From assembly GCA_023662875.1 (NCBI GenBank), contig JAMPIG010000016.1, positions 1 through 49,180 of the forward strand: a stretch of DNA of 49,180 nucleotides, in the 5' to 3' direction. This document shows, in pieces, positions 16,926 to 25,109 of the stretch. Every line of letters begins with the position of its first letter. The first letter of the stretch is position 1. Both the position numbers and the translations under genes were made by a program. The notes under the pieces were generated by a model, which was given only the letters and a program-made list of their open reading frames with translations, ran no database searches and was not told the origin of the DNA. This DNA comes from Roseburia sp. (GTDB taxonomy: Bacteria; Bacillota; Clostridia; Lachnospirales; Lachnospiraceae).

Positions 16926-18599
16926 TTGAAGAAAAAAGAGAATAACAGCGGTTCCGGGCTGAAAATAATCCCTTTGGGAGGCCTGGAGCAGATTGGCCTG
17001 AACATTACTGCCTTTGAGTATGAGGACAGTATTATTGTGGTGGATTGCGGGTTGTCTTTTCCGGCGGACGATATGCTGGGAATCGATCTGGTGATTCCGG
17101 ATGTGACTTACCTGAAAGATAACATCGATAAGGTAAAGGGCTTTATGATTACCCACGGTCACGAGGATCATATCGGGGCGCTGCCTTATGTGCTGCGGGA
17201 CGTCAATGTCCCGATCTACGCGACGCGGCTTACTATGGGTATCATCGAGAACAAGCTGCGGGAGCATAATCTTCTGAAGGGGACGAAGCGCAAGGTTGTA
17301 AAATTCGGGCAGTCCATCAATCTGGGACAGTTCCGCGTGGAATACATCCGTACAAACCACAGCATCGTAGACGCGGCGGCGCTGGCGATCTACTCGCCGG
17401 CGGGAGTCGTTGTACACACAGGGGACTTCAAGGTAGATTATACGCCGGTGTTTGGGGACGCTATCGATCTGCAGCGGTTTGCGGAGCTGGGAAAGAAGGG
17501 CGTGCTGGCGCTGATGTGTGATTCCACCAACGCGGAGAGGCCGGGCTTTACGCCCTCCGAGCGGACGGTGGGGAAGACATTTGACAGTCTTTTCGAGGAG
17601 CACCGGGATACCAGAATTTTTGTCGCTACCTTTGCCTCCAACGTAGACAGGGTGCAGCAGATTATTAATACGGCCTATAAATTCGGCAAGAAGGTATGCG
17701 TGGAAGGCCGGAGCATGGTCAGTATCATCGAGACGGCCAGAAGTCTGGGATGTATTCAGATCCCGGAAAACACGCTGATCGAGCTGGAGCAGATGAAGAA
17801 TTATTCGGATGACCAGCAGGTCATCATTACGACGGGAAGCCAGGGGGAGAGCATGGCGGCCCTGAGCCGGATGGCGAGCGGAATGCACCGCAAGATTACC
17901 ATCGGCGCGGGCGACACGGTTATCTTTTCCTCAAACCCTATCCCCGGCAACGAGAAGTCTGTGACGAAGGTAATTAACGAGCTTCTGCGGAAGGGCGCGG
18001 ACGTCATCTTCCAGGACGCCCATGTATCGGGTCATGCCTGCCAGGAGGAGATCAAGCTGATCTATACCCTGGTGCAGCCGAAGTACGCGATACCGGTTCA
18101 CGGCGAATATAAGCATCTGACGGCGCAGGCGAAGATTGCCCGGAGCCTTGGGATCGACAAGGATAACATTTTCATCCTTTCTTCCGGAGACGTCCTTGAG
18201 CTGACGGAGGAGAAGGCGCGGATTACCGGGAAGGTGCCTGTCGGAGCGATTCTGGTAGACGGGCTGGGCGTGGGCGATGTGGGAAACGTCGTGCTGCGCG
18301 ACCGGCAGCATCTGGCCGAGGACGGAATCATGATCGTCGTCATGAGCCTGGATCGTTACAGCGGCCAGCTGATGGCGGGACCGGATATCGTGACCAGGGG
18401 CTTTGTCTATGTAAAGGAATCCGACGAGCTGATCGAGGAAGCCCGCGGCACGGTGGACGAGGCGATTCAAAGATGCCTGGATCGGGGCGTCACGGATTGG
18501 GGAAAGCTGAAGAATATAACAAAGGATACCCTCAGCGATTACGTCTGGAAGAAAACCAAGCGGCGTCCTATGATTCTTCCGATTATCATGGAGGTCTGA
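16926..18599 (+). CDS. Ribonuclease J
   Basis: Metallo-beta-lactamase/beta-CASP ribonuclease (5'-3' exo- and endonuclease) central to mRNA decay and rRNA maturation in Firmicutes. The product is 557 residues. It uses a TTG start at 16926 with GGAGG 8 nt upstream. The zinc-ligand motif HGHEDH spans residues 77-82, and further metal-ligand motifs are NHSIVDAAA, HTGDFK and CDSTNAE. The beta-CASP domain carries TTGSQGE and VSGHACQEE. The C-terminal domain is complete. Whether it corresponds to RNase J1 or J2 cannot be decided; the full set of metal ligands fits the active J1 type. Confidence 0.96.
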   Translation: MKKKENNSGSGLKIIPLGGLEQIGLNITAFEYEDSIIVVDCGLSFPADDMLGIDLVIPDVTYLKDNIDKVKGFMITHGHEDHIGALPYVLRDVNVPIYATRLTMGIIENKLREHNLLKGTKRKVVKFGQSINLGQFRVEYIRTNHSIVDAAALAIYSPAGVVVHTGDFKVDYTPVFGDAIDLQRFAELGKKGVLALMCDSTNAERPGFTPSERTVGKTFDSLFEEHRDTRIFVATFASNVDRVQQIINTAYKFGKKVCVEGRSMVSIIETARSLGCIQIPENTLIELEQMKNYSDDQQVIITTGSQGESMAALSRMASGMHRKITIGAGDTVIFSSNPIPGNEKSVTKVINELLRKGADVIFQDAHVSGHACQEEIKLIYTLVQPKYAIPVHGEYKHLTAQAKIARSLGIDKDNIFILSSGDVLELTEEKARITGKVPVGAILVDGLGVGDVGNVVLRDRQHLAEDGIMIVVMSLDRYSGQLMAGPDIVTRGFVYVKESDELIEEARGTVDEAIQRCLDRGVTDWGKLKNITKDTLSDYVWKKTKRRPMILPIIMEV

Positions 18600-18604
18600 A
18601 GCAT

Positions 18605-19105
18605 ATGTTCTTAAAAACATTGTGGAGCCGGAGGCGGAATACGGAGGGCGGAGAGCCGGAGAGAAAGAGCGGCGTCATCCGGGCCGAAGGCCCTGGGGAA
18701 GGGCAAGGATCCGGTCAGGGCGGAAACGCGGATGAAAAGGGGCGTGCCGGACAAAATAAAAAACAGGATGGAGACAGAAAAGGAATGAACGACTTGGATC
18801 AGGCTGTCGATAACTTTATCGAAGCCATTCTGGCAAGCGAGATCTATCGGACTTATCGGGCGGAGTTGGAGAAGGTGAAACAGGATCCGGAGTTGAAGAG
18901 TCAGATCGACGAATTTCGCAAACGGAATTTTCAGCTGCAGTCGAGCCGGGATGCGGACTATGAACAGTTGGATCGCTTTGAAAAGGAATATGAGAGCTTC
19001 CGGGAAGAGCCGCTGGTGGCGGACTTTCTGGCCGGGGAGCTGGATCTTTGCAGAAAGATGCAGGAGATCAGCTTACGCGTTGTAGAGGCGCTGAACTTTG
19101 AGTAA
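18605..19105 (+). CDS. YlbF/YmcA family protein
   Basis: The C-terminal 106 residues form the helical Com_YlbF (DUF964) domain (DLDQAVDNFIEAILASEIYRTY to QEISLRVVEALNFE). In Bacillus, YlbF-YmcA-YaaT proteins bind RNase Y and steer mRNA maturation, competence and biofilm formation. Its position right after RNase J fits an RNA-decay role. The start at 18605 has GGAGG 10 nt upstream, inside the end of the RNase J gene, and gives a 166-residue protein with a Gly/Lys/Glu low-complexity extension. The alternative ATG at 18785 (MNDLDQ) gives just the domain and matches the family length better. Confidence 0.8.
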   Translation: MFLKTLWSRRRNTEGGEPERKSGVIRAEGPGEGQGSGQGGNADEKGRAGQNKKQDGDRKGMNDLDQAVDNFIEAILASEIYRTYRAELEKVKQDPELKSQIDEFRKRNFQLQSSRDADYEQLDRFEKEYESFREEPLVADFLAGELDLCRKMQEISLRVVEALNFE

Positions 19106-19144
19106 GCTGCCAAATTCTATTGTTTGCGGCAAGGGAGGATAAGT

Positions 19145-19657
19145 ATGAAGGCGGGAAATATTATTATGGCGGTACTCGGCGCGATCCTGAGGGTAGTCGT
19201 CGCGATCGCGGCGGTCTTTGTAATATACCGGGGCGCTATGGTCTGCTATGAATACGGTTATCGCATTTTTACAGAGCCGGCCGTCTCCTCGGGGGAGGGG
19301 AGGACGGTGACTGTCGCGATTACGGAAAGCATGTCCGTCTCGGAGATCGGGGAGCTTTTTGAAAGCAGGGGTCTGGTACGCGACGCGAATCTCTTTACGA
19401 TTCAATATTACCTGTCGGAGTTCCGCAAGGAGGTAAAGCCCGGAGTATTTGAGCTGAGTACGTCGATGACGGCGGAAGAGATGATGGAGGCGATGGCGGA
19501 GGCCAGCCCGAAGGACGACGAGGATACGTCGGGGACGACCGGGAGCGAAGGGACATCGGGGACAACCGGCGGCGGAAAGGCGTCGGGAGCGGCCGCCGAC
19601 GGAGATGAGGCGGGAGAGACTGGAGATGCGCCCGGTAACGAAGGAGCCAGCGAATGA
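19145..19657 (+). CDS. Short MltG/YceG-like membrane protein lacking the catalytic domain
   Basis: 170 residues. A single N-terminal membrane helix (about residues 7-30) is followed by a LysM-like/YceG N-terminal subdomain (TESMSVSEIGELFESRGLV to KPGVFELSTSMTAEEMMEAM). A Gly/Ser/Thr/Asp-rich tail follows (DTSGTTGSEGTSGTTGGG). Full MltG is about 340-400 residues, and its catalytic Glu region is absent, so this cannot be a working transglycosylase by itself. The position before trmR matches yrrL (mltG) in Bacillus, so it is probably the reduced ortholog rather than a random fragment. It overlaps trmR by ATGA, and GGGAGGAT precedes the start. Confidence 0.7.
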   Translation: MKAGNIIMAVLGAILRVVVAIAAVFVIYRGAMVCYEYGYRIFTEPAVSSGEGRTVTVAITESMSVSEIGELFESRGLVRDANLFTIQYYLSEFRKEVKPGVFELSTSMTAEEMMEAMAEASPKDDEDTSGTTGSEGTSGTTGGGKASGAAADGDEAGETGDAPGNEGASE

Positions 19658-20307
19658 TTATAGATGAGAGGATGTCCGCCTTTATCGATTCCCTCGACAA
19701 GGGCAATACTCCTTTTTTGGATGAAATAGAAAAATGCGCTGTAGAGACAAAGGTTCCGGTCATCCGAAAACCGATGCAGAGCCTGTTGAAGTTTCTGCTG
19801 GCGTTCGCAAAGCCGAGGAGCATCCTGGAGGTCGGGACTGCCATCGGCTTTTCCGCGTTATTGATGAGCGAGTACGCCCCGGCGGAATGTCATATCACTA
19901 CGATTGAAAAATATGAAAAGAGGATTCCTGTTGCGCGGGAGAATTTCCGGCGGGTCGGGGCGGAGAGCCGTATTACCCTGCTGGAGGGCGACGCGGCGGA
20001 GATTCTGCGGGAGATGGAAGGAAGCTATGATTTGATTTTTATGGACGCGGCGAAGGGACAGTACATTCACTTCCTGCCGGATATCCTGCGGCTGCTCGCT
20101 CCCGGAGGACTGCTGGTCAGCGATAACGTCCTGCAGGACGGGGAGATTATCGAATCCCGGTTCGCCGTGACCCGGCGGAACCGCACGATTCATGCCCGGA
20201 TGCGGGAATATCTTTACGAATTGAAGCATCACGAGGGACTGGAGACGGTCATCCTCCCCGTGGGGGACGGGGCGACGCTGAGCGTCAAGTGTGCAAAGAT
20301 TTTCTAA
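19654..20307 (+). CDS. trmR: tRNA 5-hydroxyuridine methyltransferase (O-methyltransferase)
   Basis: 217-residue class I SAM methyltransferase of the O-methyltransferase 3 family: motif I ILEVGTAIGFSALLM, acidic EKYEKRIPVAREN, metal-site DLIFMDAAKGQY, and GGLLVSDNVLQDG. TrmR (YrrM) methylates 5-hydroxyuridine at the tRNA wobble position to mo5U. The U32 protein encoded next (TrhP type) makes the ho5U substrate, so the two form one pathway, as in yrrMNO of Bacillus. The start overlaps the previous stop (ATGA), implying translational coupling. Confidence 0.9.
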   Translation: MIIDERMSAFIDSLDKGNTPFLDEIEKCAVETKVPVIRKPMQSLLKFLLAFAKPRSILEVGTAIGFSALLMSEYAPAECHITTIEKYEKRIPVARENFRRVGAESRITLLEGDAAEILREMEGSYDLIFMDAAKGQYIHFLPDILRLLAPGGLLVSDNVLQDGEIIESRFAVTRRNRTIHARMREYLYELKHHEGLETVILPVGDGATLSVKCAKIF

Positions 20308-20355
20308 GCCAGTAAGAGGGGGCGTAGACCACCTCTTTGTGCGGGCATTCTTCCC

Positions 20356-20409
20356 GGGAACGATAGATTCTGTGGGAACGATAGATTCCGTGGGATCAAT
20401 AGATTCCGT
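20356..20409 (+). repeat. Three 18-bp tandem repeats between trmR and the U32 gene
   Basis: Units GGGAACGATAGATTCTGT (20356-20373), GGGAACGATAGATTCCGT (20374-20391) and GGGATCAATAGATTCCGT (20392-20409) differ at one to three positions. Two short hairpins follow: GCCATC-GAA-GATGGC and ATGCCGC-AG-GCGGCAT. Confidence 0.9.
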
Positions 20410-20486
20410 GGGAGCGGCTTGTGCCATCGAAGATGGCGCTGATGCCGCAGGCGGCATGACGGTAAGAATGAGAAAGGGATTTTAAG

Positions 20487-21932
20487 ATGGCGGACAGAAA
20501 GAAACCGGAGCTCCTGGTTCCGGCCGGAAGTCTCGAGGTACTGCGGACGGCGGTGATCTTCGGGGCGGACGCGGTATATATCGGCGGCGAGGCCTTCGGG
20601 CTACGTGCCAAGGCGAAAAATTTCAGTCGGGAGGAGATGGCGGAGGGAATCGCCTTCGCCCACGCCCACGGCGTAAAGGTATACGTTACGGCGAATATCC
20701 TCGCGCATAACGGCGATCTGGAGGAGGCGGGGGCCTACTTCGAGGAGCTTCGGGATATGAAGCCGGAGCGGTGCGACGCTCTTATCATCTCGGATCCGGG
20801 GATGTTTGAGATCGCGCGGGAGGTCTGGCCGGAGGCGGATATCCATATTTCGACCCAGGCAAACAATACGAATTACGGAACCTGTTTATTCTGGCGGCGG
20901 CTGGGAGCGAAGCGGGTCGTCTCGGCGAGGGAGCTGACGCTTGCGGAAATCAGAGAGATCCGGGGGCGGATACCGGAGGATATGGAGATCGAAAGCTTTG
21001 TGCACGGCTCTATGTGTATTTCCTATTCGGGCCGTTGTCTCCTCAGCAACTATTTTACGGGGAGAGACGCTAATCAGGGTGCCTGTACGCATCCCTGCCG
21101 CTGGAAGTACGCGGTGATGGAGGAGAGCAGGCCGGGGGAATTTCTGCCGGTTTATGAAAACGAGAGGGGAACCTATATTTTTAATTCCAAAGATTTATGT
21201 ATGATCGAGCATATCCCGGAGATGGCGGAGGCGGGAATCGACAGCTTTAAGATCGAGGGGCGGATGAAAAACGCCCTTTATGTCGCGACGGTGGCCCGAA
21301 CATATCGCAAAGCTATCGACGATTATTTTGCGTCGGAGGAGACCTATCGGAAAAATATGGAGTGGTACAGGGCGGAGATTTCCAAATGTACATACAGACA
21401 GTACTCTACCGGGTTCTATTTTGGCAAGCCCGATCAACATAACCAGATTTACGACGAAAGTACCTATGTGAATGAATATATTTACCTGGGGACGGTGGAG
21501 CAGGTCACGAAGGCGTCGGAAACGCCGGTGAAGGCGGCCGGGGACGCAGGGCAGGCGGGAGAAGAGCCGGAGAGAGAGCCGCGGAACGCAGGGCAGGCGG
21601 GAGAGGAACCGGAGAGAGAGCCGCGGAACGCAGGGCAGGCGGGAGAAGTACCGGAGAGAGAGCCGCGGGACGCAGGGCGGACGGAAGAAGGGCCGACAAC
21701 AGGGGCGGCCGGGGACTCGCTCCTGGCGCGGCTCGAGCAGAAGAATAAATTCGCGGTGGGCGACCGGATCGAGATTATGAAGCCAGACGGCAGGAATGTG
21801 TCGGCGACGGTGGAGGCGATGTACAATGAGGCGGGAGAGGCTGTGGATAACTGTCCTCACGCGGGACAGATCATCCGACTCAGGCTGTCAGCGATACCGG
21901 AACAGTATGATATATTGCGGAGGAGGGTATGA
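20487..21932 (+). CDS. U32 peptidase family tRNA hydroxylation protein (TrhP type)
   Basis: Member of the U32 family; TrhP/RlhA-type proteins act in prephenate-dependent RNA hydroxylation, here making 5-hydroxyuridine in tRNA for TrmR. The product is 481 residues. The U32 signature with conserved Cys is present (ESFVHGSMCISYSGRCLLSN), as are GACTHPCRWKY and KIEGRMKNALYVA. An in-frame 42-bp minisatellite inserts about 50 residues (AGQAGEEPEREPRN repeated) before the C-terminal beta-barrel-like domain (NKFAVGDRIEIMKPDGRN). Only one U32 gene is present here where Bacillus has two (yrrN, yrrO). The last codon overlaps the next start (ATGA). Confidence 0.88.
   Translation: MADRKKPELLVPAGSLEVLRTAVIFGADAVYIGGEAFGLRAKAKNFSREEMAEGIAFAHAHGVKVYVTANILAHNGDLEEAGAYFEELRDMKPERCDALIISDPGMFEIAREVWPEADIHISTQANNTNYGTCLFWRRLGAKRVVSARELTLAEIREIRGRIPEDMEIESFVHGSMCISYSGRCLLSNYFTGRDANQGACTHPCRWKYAVMEESRPGEFLPVYENERGTYIFNSKDLCMIEHIPEMAEAGIDSFKIEGRMKNALYVATVARTYRKAIDDYFASEETYRKNMEWYRAEISKCTYRQYSTGFYFGKPDQHNQIYDESTYVNEYIYLGTVEQVTKASETPVKAAGDAGQAGEEPEREPRNAGQAGEEPEREPRNAGQAGEVPEREPRDAGRTEEGPTTGAAGDSLLARLEQKNKFAVGDRIEIMKPDGRNVSATVEAMYNEAGEAVDNCPHAGQIIRLRLSAIPEQYDILRRRV
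21545..21680 (+). repeat. 42-bp in-frame tandem repeat, about 3.2 copies
   Basis: Units start at 21545, 21587, 21629 and 21671 (partial), encoding 14 residues of AGQAGEEPEREPRN type. The array lies between the U32 catalytic domain and its C-terminal domain. Confidence 0.93.
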
Positions 21933-23689
21933 GTTTAGCGAAGAAGGCCAGGACGCAGCGGCTGGAAGATCGTATTTTTATGATATTGATTTTGGGAAGC
22001 GTTCTGGTGAACATAAAAAATATTTTCACCGGCTTTGATTTGGATGCGGAATATGCGCTTGTCATGTCATACAGGATGGTGCGGGGAGACAGGATGTTTT
22101 TACAAATGTGGGAACCCCACCAGACGTCCGCCTTTTTGAGCGCGGCCCTTATATGGTTATATCTGACGCTCTTTCGTACAACTACGGGAATTGTCGTATA
22201 TATGAATTTGTCGGGGGTCATATTGAAGGGCGCTGTAACCCTGGTTCTATATCGGACGTTAAGAAAATACGCAAATAAAAAAACGCTTATATGCCTGTGT
22301 GTTTTTTATTTTACTTTCAATCCGAAAGGTATTTTGCTGCCGGAGTTTTCCAATATGCAGCTTTGGTTTTCTACCTTATTGTTTTGCAGCCTTTTTTACT
22401 ATATCCGAAATCAGGAGAAAAAAAGATGGCTGCTTTTGAGCGGAGTATTTTTATGCCTTGAGGTCTTGTCCTATCCGTCCTGCGCAATCGTATATTTTGG
22501 CGTCCTGATATGCCTGATTCTGTATGCCCGAAACAGGGCGGCGGATATACTGCTGCTGACCGGAGAGTGTGTTGTATGCGGCGGCCTTTATGTCTCCTAT
22601 TTTGTTTCGCAGATCGGGGCGAGCGAGCTTTGCGATAATATTGCGGAAATTATATCAGGCGATAAGTCGCACTCGGGCGGTACTGCGGCCAAATGGGCCG
22701 GATATGGAAGGGATCTGGCGGAAATATTAGTTGTCCTGCTTATTTTTGCGGCGCTGTCTTGGGGCGCGGTAAAGCTTTACGCCTTTGTAAAAGGCATGAG
22801 GGAGGGAAGAGGAAGGCTGCAGCCTCGAAAAGAATGGTACGTTGCGTGCTTTTTTGCATGTCATTTTATACAGGATTTGTTCTGTACCCTGAGAGGTACG
22901 GCGGGACTTGGATATCAGGCTACGATGTTTGTAATGTATGGCCATCTGATTGTTTATCTGCCCGTCTGTATTCTAGGCTGGACGCTGTGTAGATTTTGCA
23001 GCGAGGAGGAAAGCCAGGTCTGCAGGATGGGGATTGTGCTAAGTGTCTTCGGATTAGCGGCCACCCTGATCCTCTCCAATCTTACGGTATTCAGCACGCT
23101 TGCCTATGGGGCATTGGGCGTGTGCGTCGCTATGCTTCCGTGCGGAAACGTAATTGAAAGGGAAGTGGGGGGGGTAAGCAGGACGTTGCGTTATCTGCTG
23201 GTTTTATTCTGCGGACTCACAATATTCAGGGCCGGGTTTGGAAACTGCTCAATGACTGCGGAGGCAGGTGCCAACGTGTTTGGGATCAGGGGAATTGTGA
23301 AATCCGGCCCGGCGAAAGGACTCGTGTCGACATATATGGGTCCTTACATGATAAATACTGCAATGGAGGAGTGGGAGCAGTATATTGAAGAGGGCGACAG
23401 AATTCTGCTGGTAAAAAATAATTTAATGGTCGGTTTTTTGGGATACATGTATGAAAATACGGAAATTTGCGTGGATTCTACAATTTCTACGCCTACCTAT
23501 AATGAAAAGCTGAAGCGCTATTGGGAAAAGAATCCGCAGAAACAGCCGAATGTCGTTGCGGTAGAATGCTGGTATGGGGACTTGCGGGTTGCTGAGGACA
23601 GTTGGATTATGCAGTGGCTGGAGAACGAGTTCCTGGCGGACAGAGTGGTGGATGGAAAATATTGGAGATATTACCTGAAGGAAGAGTAA
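21929..23689 (+). CDS. Polytopic membrane protein, GT-C-like
   Basis: 586-residue integral membrane protein with roughly eleven hydrophobic helices and a soluble C-terminal domain of about 130 residues. The first outer loop contains Asp/Glu residues (GFDLDAEYALVMSYRMVRGD) and is followed by MWEPHQTS, in the position of the catalytic acidic loop of GT-C enzymes. This suggests a lipid-sugar-dependent glycosyltransferase, but no family signature is decisive. The start overlaps the U32 stop, and GGAGGAGG lies just upstream. Base composition is lower in GC than in its neighbours. Confidence 0.75.
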   Translation: MSLAKKARTQRLEDRIFMILILGSVLVNIKNIFTGFDLDAEYALVMSYRMVRGDRMFLQMWEPHQTSAFLSAALIWLYLTLFRTTTGIVVYMNLSGVILKGAVTLVLYRTLRKYANKKTLICLCVFYFTFNPKGILLPEFSNMQLWFSTLLFCSLFYYIRNQEKKRWLLLSGVFLCLEVLSYPSCAIVYFGVLICLILYARNRAADILLLTGECVVCGGLYVSYFVSQIGASELCDNIAEIISGDKSHSGGTAAKWAGYGRDLAEILVVLLIFAALSWGAVKLYAFVKGMREGRGRLQPRKEWYVACFFACHFIQDLFCTLRGTAGLGYQATMFVMYGHLIVYLPVCILGWTLCRFCSEEESQVCRMGIVLSVFGLAATLILSNLTVFSTLAYGALGVCVAMLPCGNVIEREVGGVSRTLRYLLVLFCGLTIFRAGFGNCSMTAEAGANVFGIRGIVKSGPAKGLVSTYMGPYMINTAMEEWEQYIEEGDRILLVKNNLMVGFLGYMYENTEICVDSTISTPTYNEKLKRYWEKNPQKQPNVVAVECWYGDLRVAEDSWIMQWLENEFLADRVVDGKYWRYYLKEE

Positions 23690-23702
23690 ATAAGGCAAGA
23701 TT

Positions 23703-25016
23703 ATGGGGAAAGAAAAGAAATTACGGATAGCGATTCATATTTTAACAGCGCTATATGGAGCGGCCTGCCTCTGGCTTTTTTACCGGCAGTCGATAGCGGA
23801 TCTGACTGTGGCGGGGGAGATCCCCTACCAGTCCGATCTGCCGCTGCATATCAGCATGATTATCGAGGACGGCTGGTATTACAGCTTTACGGCCTATGCC
23901 TACCGGCTGCTGTACGCGGTGTGCGGCGGGAGCACGCTGGGAATCGCGGCGTTTCTGGCGGCGGTCTGCGTGGGGACGGTGTACGCGGCGGAGGCGCTGG
24001 TCTGTCGGCTCGGGGAATATCGGGAGAAGAGCTGGGGCACGCTGCTCCTTTCCTTGAGCCTGAACTTTGTCATGCCGATTTACATCAGGGCGGTGGGAGA
24101 GTTCCGTTACGTCAGCTATCAGTCGGGAAATATCTGGCATAATTCAACCTACCTCTGTATGCGCCTGGCGGCTCTGCTGACCTTTCTTTATTACCTTCGA
24201 CTGGAGGAAAAGTACCGGCAGGGAATTACCTGGAAGGAATGGTGCGCCTTTGCCCTGCTGAATATCCTGTGTACCGGGATTAAGCCCAGCTTCCTGGTAG
24301 CCTTTTCGCCGATTATGGGAATATTCCTGCTGGCGGATCTGATTCGGAGAACGCCTCTTCGGCGGGTACTGGTCTTTGGCTCCGCCCTTCTGCCCAGCGG
24401 CCTGGTGCTGCTTTGGCAGAACGCTGTCCTGTTCGGGGAGGAGACGGGGAACGGGATCGCCTTCCGACCCTGGTATATTTTTTCCCTTCACGCTGCTATA
24501 ACAAAGCTGGCGGTAATCTGTTCGGCGCTGTTCTGTATCCTGACCGTAATTGTTACGCTGGGACAACTGAGGCGGGATCGAAGGTATCTCTTTATCGTAT
24601 TGATGGCGGCGCTGGGTTTTCTGGAGGCCCTCTGCCTTGTGGAGGAGGGAAGCCGCGCCGTAGACGGAAACTTCCTCTGGGGCTACAGCTTCTGCCTGTT
24701 CGTACTCTTCGCGGCCTGCGCGGTGAAATGCCTGGGGCTGGGGAGAGCCGGAGCGACGTTAAGCCGGATGAAGCGGGAAGGACTTTCAGGGTCGGGCGAA
24801 GAGAGAGCGGAAAATGCTCTGAAACTGGAAGGGACAGGACAAGAGGGAAGCCTGAAACCGGATGAGGCGGAATCGGGGAGCGACTCGGATTCTGGCGGGA
24901 TAAGACTGCGAAAGATCCTGCGGCTGGGTCTCGGACTGGTTTATGGCTGGCACCTGTACTGCGGTTTGTACTATTTTGTCAGGCTTGTGGGCGGCGCAAG
25001 CTTTTGGATGCGGTAG
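23703..25016 (+). CDS. Polytopic membrane protein of unknown function
   Basis: 437 residues with about ten hydrophobic helices. The first outer loop includes GEIPYQSDLPLHISMIIEDG, a DxPxH-type pattern reminiscent of GT-C-like proteins of clostridia. A polar insert (residues about 355-400, EERAENALKLEG to SDSDSGG) precedes the last helix. It lies 13 nt after another membrane protein and was probably acquired or expressed with it. The ribosome site is weak (AAGGCAAG). Role in glycan assembly is a guess from context. Confidence 0.65.
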   Translation: MGKEKKLRIAIHILTALYGAACLWLFYRQSIADLTVAGEIPYQSDLPLHISMIIEDGWYYSFTAYAYRLLYAVCGGSTLGIAAFLAAVCVGTVYAAEALVCRLGEYREKSWGTLLLSLSLNFVMPIYIRAVGEFRYVSYQSGNIWHNSTYLCMRLAALLTFLYYLRLEEKYRQGITWKEWCAFALLNILCTGIKPSFLVAFSPIMGIFLLADLIRRTPLRRVLVFGSALLPSGLVLLWQNAVLFGEETGNGIAFRPWYIFSLHAAITKLAVICSALFCILTVIVTLGQLRRDRRYLFIVLMAALGFLEALCLVEEGSRAVDGNFLWGYSFCLFVLFAACAVKCLGLGRAGATLSRMKREGLSGSGEERAENALKLEGTGQEGSLKPDEAESGSDSDSGGIRLRKILRLGLGLVYGWHLYCGLYYFVRLVGGASFWMR

Positions 25017-25109
25017 TCCTGGAAGAGAGAGAACGCATCGGGTGGGCGAGACGGGTTGTATATATAAGACGGGGTTGCGGGAAACAGAAGCAGGAGGAGA
25101 GCGAAGAAA

